A stretch of 6,284 nt of DNA from Deltaproteobacteria bacterium (GTDB lineage Bacteria > Myxococcota > XYA12-FULL-58-9 > JAUUZB01): positions 1-6,284 of the forward strand of contig JAUUZB010000271.1 in assembly GCA_030590185.1 (NCBI GenBank). Reading direction: 5' to 3'. The notes beneath the pieces are model-generated. The model did not search any database, was not told where the DNA came from, and saw only the letters and a program-made list of their open reading frames with translations. Positions 4,565 to 6,284 of this stretch are shown here, in pieces (the stretch's first letter is position 1; each line of letters begins with the position of its first letter). Both the position numbers and the translations under genes were made by a program.

Positions 4565-6284
4565 GATGCGGACCCAGCCGCGACGGAACCAACGCCGGCA
4601 GTCGCAGATCCGCCCCCAGAGCGACCCAGCGGGGCGTTGTTCGAGAACCTGGGAGTGGTGGAAGAGGAGGATCCGGCCGACGGGTCAGGCGCGGCCGAAT
4701 CGGACGAGAAAACGATCGTCCCGATCTTTCCGATCCTGGCCGCCGCCCCATTCGACCCAGAAAATGGCGTGCGCACCGAGATCGGTCTGGTGCTCAGGGA
4801 CCTGCGCGACTCGCGAGCCTGGCTCGAGGCTCGGCGCACGACCCAAAAGAGGAGCGCCCTGGGGACCGCCTTCTACGCCCCGGGCGCCCAACGCCAGGCC
4901 CTCGGCCTCGACCTGCTGGTCGAGATGACCCGGTTGATCGACCTGGCCGTGCCCAACGCCGGCGCGCAAAAGCTGCGTGCCCTGACCGATCGCGGCCCCC
5001 CCAGCGCTGCGCAGCCCCTAGCGGCTGCCATCGTCGGCTTCACCATGGCGGAGGGCGCTGGCTTTCAGGGGTTGTTGCGGGTCGAGCCGGGTTTCATCGA
5101 GCGGGTCGAGGCCGCGCTGGCTGCGGACGCCCCGCCGGCCTGGGACGGCGAGGTCGTCGACCATGAGCTGCGGATCACGGTGGGCGAACATCTGCTCAAG
5201 GGTCGGGTCGGGGAGGATGGCTGGCTTCGGCTGGCGGTGAGCGAGTCGATGCTGATCGCGCCCGTCGCGCCGGACCCAGAGCCGTTCTTCCACGGCCGGG
5301 CGCGCCGTTGGGTCCAAGATTGCGATCAGCTCCTCTTCGTGCGCGGTGGCGGCGACGCGGCCCTCGCCCTGGCCGCGATCGTAGACCAACCCTTGGTCAG
5401 CGACGTGATCGCAGACATGCGAATGTTGACCCTCGGCTGGCGGCACGACGGCGAAAAAACCATGGCCGCGCGCCTCCTGCTCGACAACCCGGCCTTCGAG
5501 GGTTTGCGCCTCAAGCTGCGCCGCGCGGACCCGGCGAATCACCTGATCGCGCTCTGGGACCGGGACGTCACCCGCTTGCTCTCCCTGTCCCTCCCGCCAG
5601 CGCTCCTCGACGCGCTCGTGCCCTGGGCCGTGGGGAAGCTCAGGGGGGCAGGCCACGAGCTCCCCGAGCCGCTCGCCGCCGCCCTCGCGGGCCTCGATGG
5701 CCGCGTCGGGATCGCCTCATTTGGCTCCCCCGGCGACTGGGCCATTGGCGTGCAGCTCGAAGAGGAGGATGGAGATCTGAACATCGACGCGGCGAGCCTG
5801 CTGCCGGTGCTCAAAGAATGGATCCCAACCTTGCTCGAAGAAGCAGAGCTCGCCGTCAACGCCGTCGACCAAACCTCTACCCTGCTCAGCCTGGAGAGCC
5901 TGGGCGACGCCCGGGTTCTGCACGCCCGCCCCGACCAGGGTCTCGACGGTCTGCGGGTCGCGGCCATCGGCCACAGCTTGGTGGCCACCGCCCAGGCACC
6001 GCGTCTCGAGCGCCTGCTCGACCATGCCGCCCGAACCCCCGAGGGCACCGGCCACCCGCCGGCGGTGTCGCACCTGTTAACGGCCGCCGTACGGGAGATC
6101 GTAGAAAAACCAGCCATGCTAGTTGGCTACGCGGTGCTCGGTGACACCGGCGAGCTGTTCCGCTGGGTGGCCCTCGCCTTGGGCCTTCTCGAGAAGAGCT
6201 GGGGCAAGGTAGTGAAGAAGGACCCGAAGTTCGAGCTCTTCGACCGGATCCTGGCCCGGGCCCCCACCCTGCTGGCCCTCGAGG
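4469..6284 (+). CDS. Large exported protein of unknown function, 3' end missing
   Basis: The frame is open from ATG 4469 to the window end, giving 605 residues without a stop. After a signal peptide (1-32) comes a Pro/Ala/Glu/Asp-rich, probably disordered stretch (33-82), and then a long globular part rich in Leu, Ala and acidic residues, with almost no Cys. I do not recognise a catalytic motif or a further membrane segment. Two stretches have a similar strand-then-helix look, WLRLAVSESMLIAP and LRVAAIGHSLVATAQAPRLE; this recalls DUF3352-type exported proteins, but that is a weak impression. With its signal peptide and no anchor in the visible part, it should act in the periplasm or outside the cell. 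No Shine-Dalgarno sequence lies at normal distance from the start. The next in-frame ATG is about 450 bases downstream and would remove the signal peptide, so 4469 is preferred. It stands alone on its strand, divergent from the exonuclease gene. Confidence 0.8.
   Translation, partial: MTPLRRGGHPLFRILYGVPLTVILTSPGTARADADPAATEPTPAVADPPPERPSGALFENLGVVEEEDPADGSGAAESDEKTIVPIFPILAAAPFDPENGVRTEIGLVLRDLRDSRAWLEARRTTQKRSALGTAFYAPGAQRQALGLDLLVEMTRLIDLAVPNAGAQKLRALTDRGPPSAAQPLAAAIVGFTMAEGAGFQGLLRVEPGFIERVEAALAADAPPAWDGEVVDHELRITVGEHLLKGRVGEDGWLRLAVSESMLIAPVAPDPEPFFHGRARRWVQDCDQLLFVRGGGDAALALAAIVDQPLVSDVIADMRMLTLGWRHDGEKTMAARLLLDNPAFEGLRLKLRRADPANHLIALWDRDVTRLLSLSLPPALLDALVPWAVGKLRGAGHELPEPLAAALAGLDGRVGIASFGSPGDWAIGVQLEEEDGDLNIDAASLLPVLKEWIPTLLEEAELAVNAVDQTSTLLSLESLGDARVLHARPDQGLDGLRVAAIGHSLVATAQAPRLERLLDHAARTPEGTGHPPAVSHLLTAAVREIVEKPAMLVGYAVLGDTGELFRWVALALGLLEKSWGKVVKKDPKFELFDRILARAPTLLALE

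Noticed and set aside
4384..5166. Long plus-strand open frames at 4384-5166 and 5308-6144
   Set aside because: They are very rich in Arg, Pro and Gly, as is usual for an off-frame reading of GC-rich genes; the frame from 4469 has a signal peptide and normal composition and stays open through both.
5018..5656. Minus-strand open frames opposite the exported-protein gene (5018-5656, 5539-6117)
   Set aside because: There are no recognisable motifs, and they lie opposite a continuous coding frame with a plausible signal peptide.

Overview
The window is GC-rich, tightly packed bacterial chromosome with seven protein-coding genes, two of them cut by the window ends. No RNA gene, transposon, integrase, phage gene or CRISPR array is visible. 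The very GC-rich third codon positions, a diaminopimelate-pathway gene, a Sec-exported large protein and a small two-CW cysteine protein together suggest a high-GC Gram-negative bacterium, perhaps of the Myxococcota/Desulfobacterota type. That placement is inference; there is no rRNA or other marker to fix it.

Left part (2-2065): the 3' part of dapE (lysine/peptidoglycan precursor synthesis) is followed 10 bases later by an NAD(P)-dependent epimerase/dehydratase-like gene whose ribosome binding site overlaps the dapE stop, so the two look like one transcription unit. They converge, with a 9-base gap, on a minus-strand universal stress protein gene.

Middle (2061-3511): the usp gene (-) and smpB (+) diverge from a 79-base spacer. 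smpB (trans-translation, ribosome rescue) is followed by a 106-base spacer holding two 7-3-7 dyads whose centres lie 30 bases apart, then by a 101-residue two-CW-domain protein.

Right part (3512-6284): a short spacer with about three copies of an 18-base, hairpin-forming repeat separates the two-CW gene from a convergent DEDDh 3'-5' exonuclease gene (-). That gene diverges from a large exported protein of unknown function, which is open to the window end; its start has no close Shine-Dalgarno sequence and may be leaderless.

Most genes are housekeeping, and I see no multi-gene system that I would call new. The points worth a second look are at motif level: an SDR lacking its catalytic tyrosine, a universal stress protein lacking the usual ATP-binding loop, the paired dyads ahead of the two-CW gene, and the unassigned exported protein.
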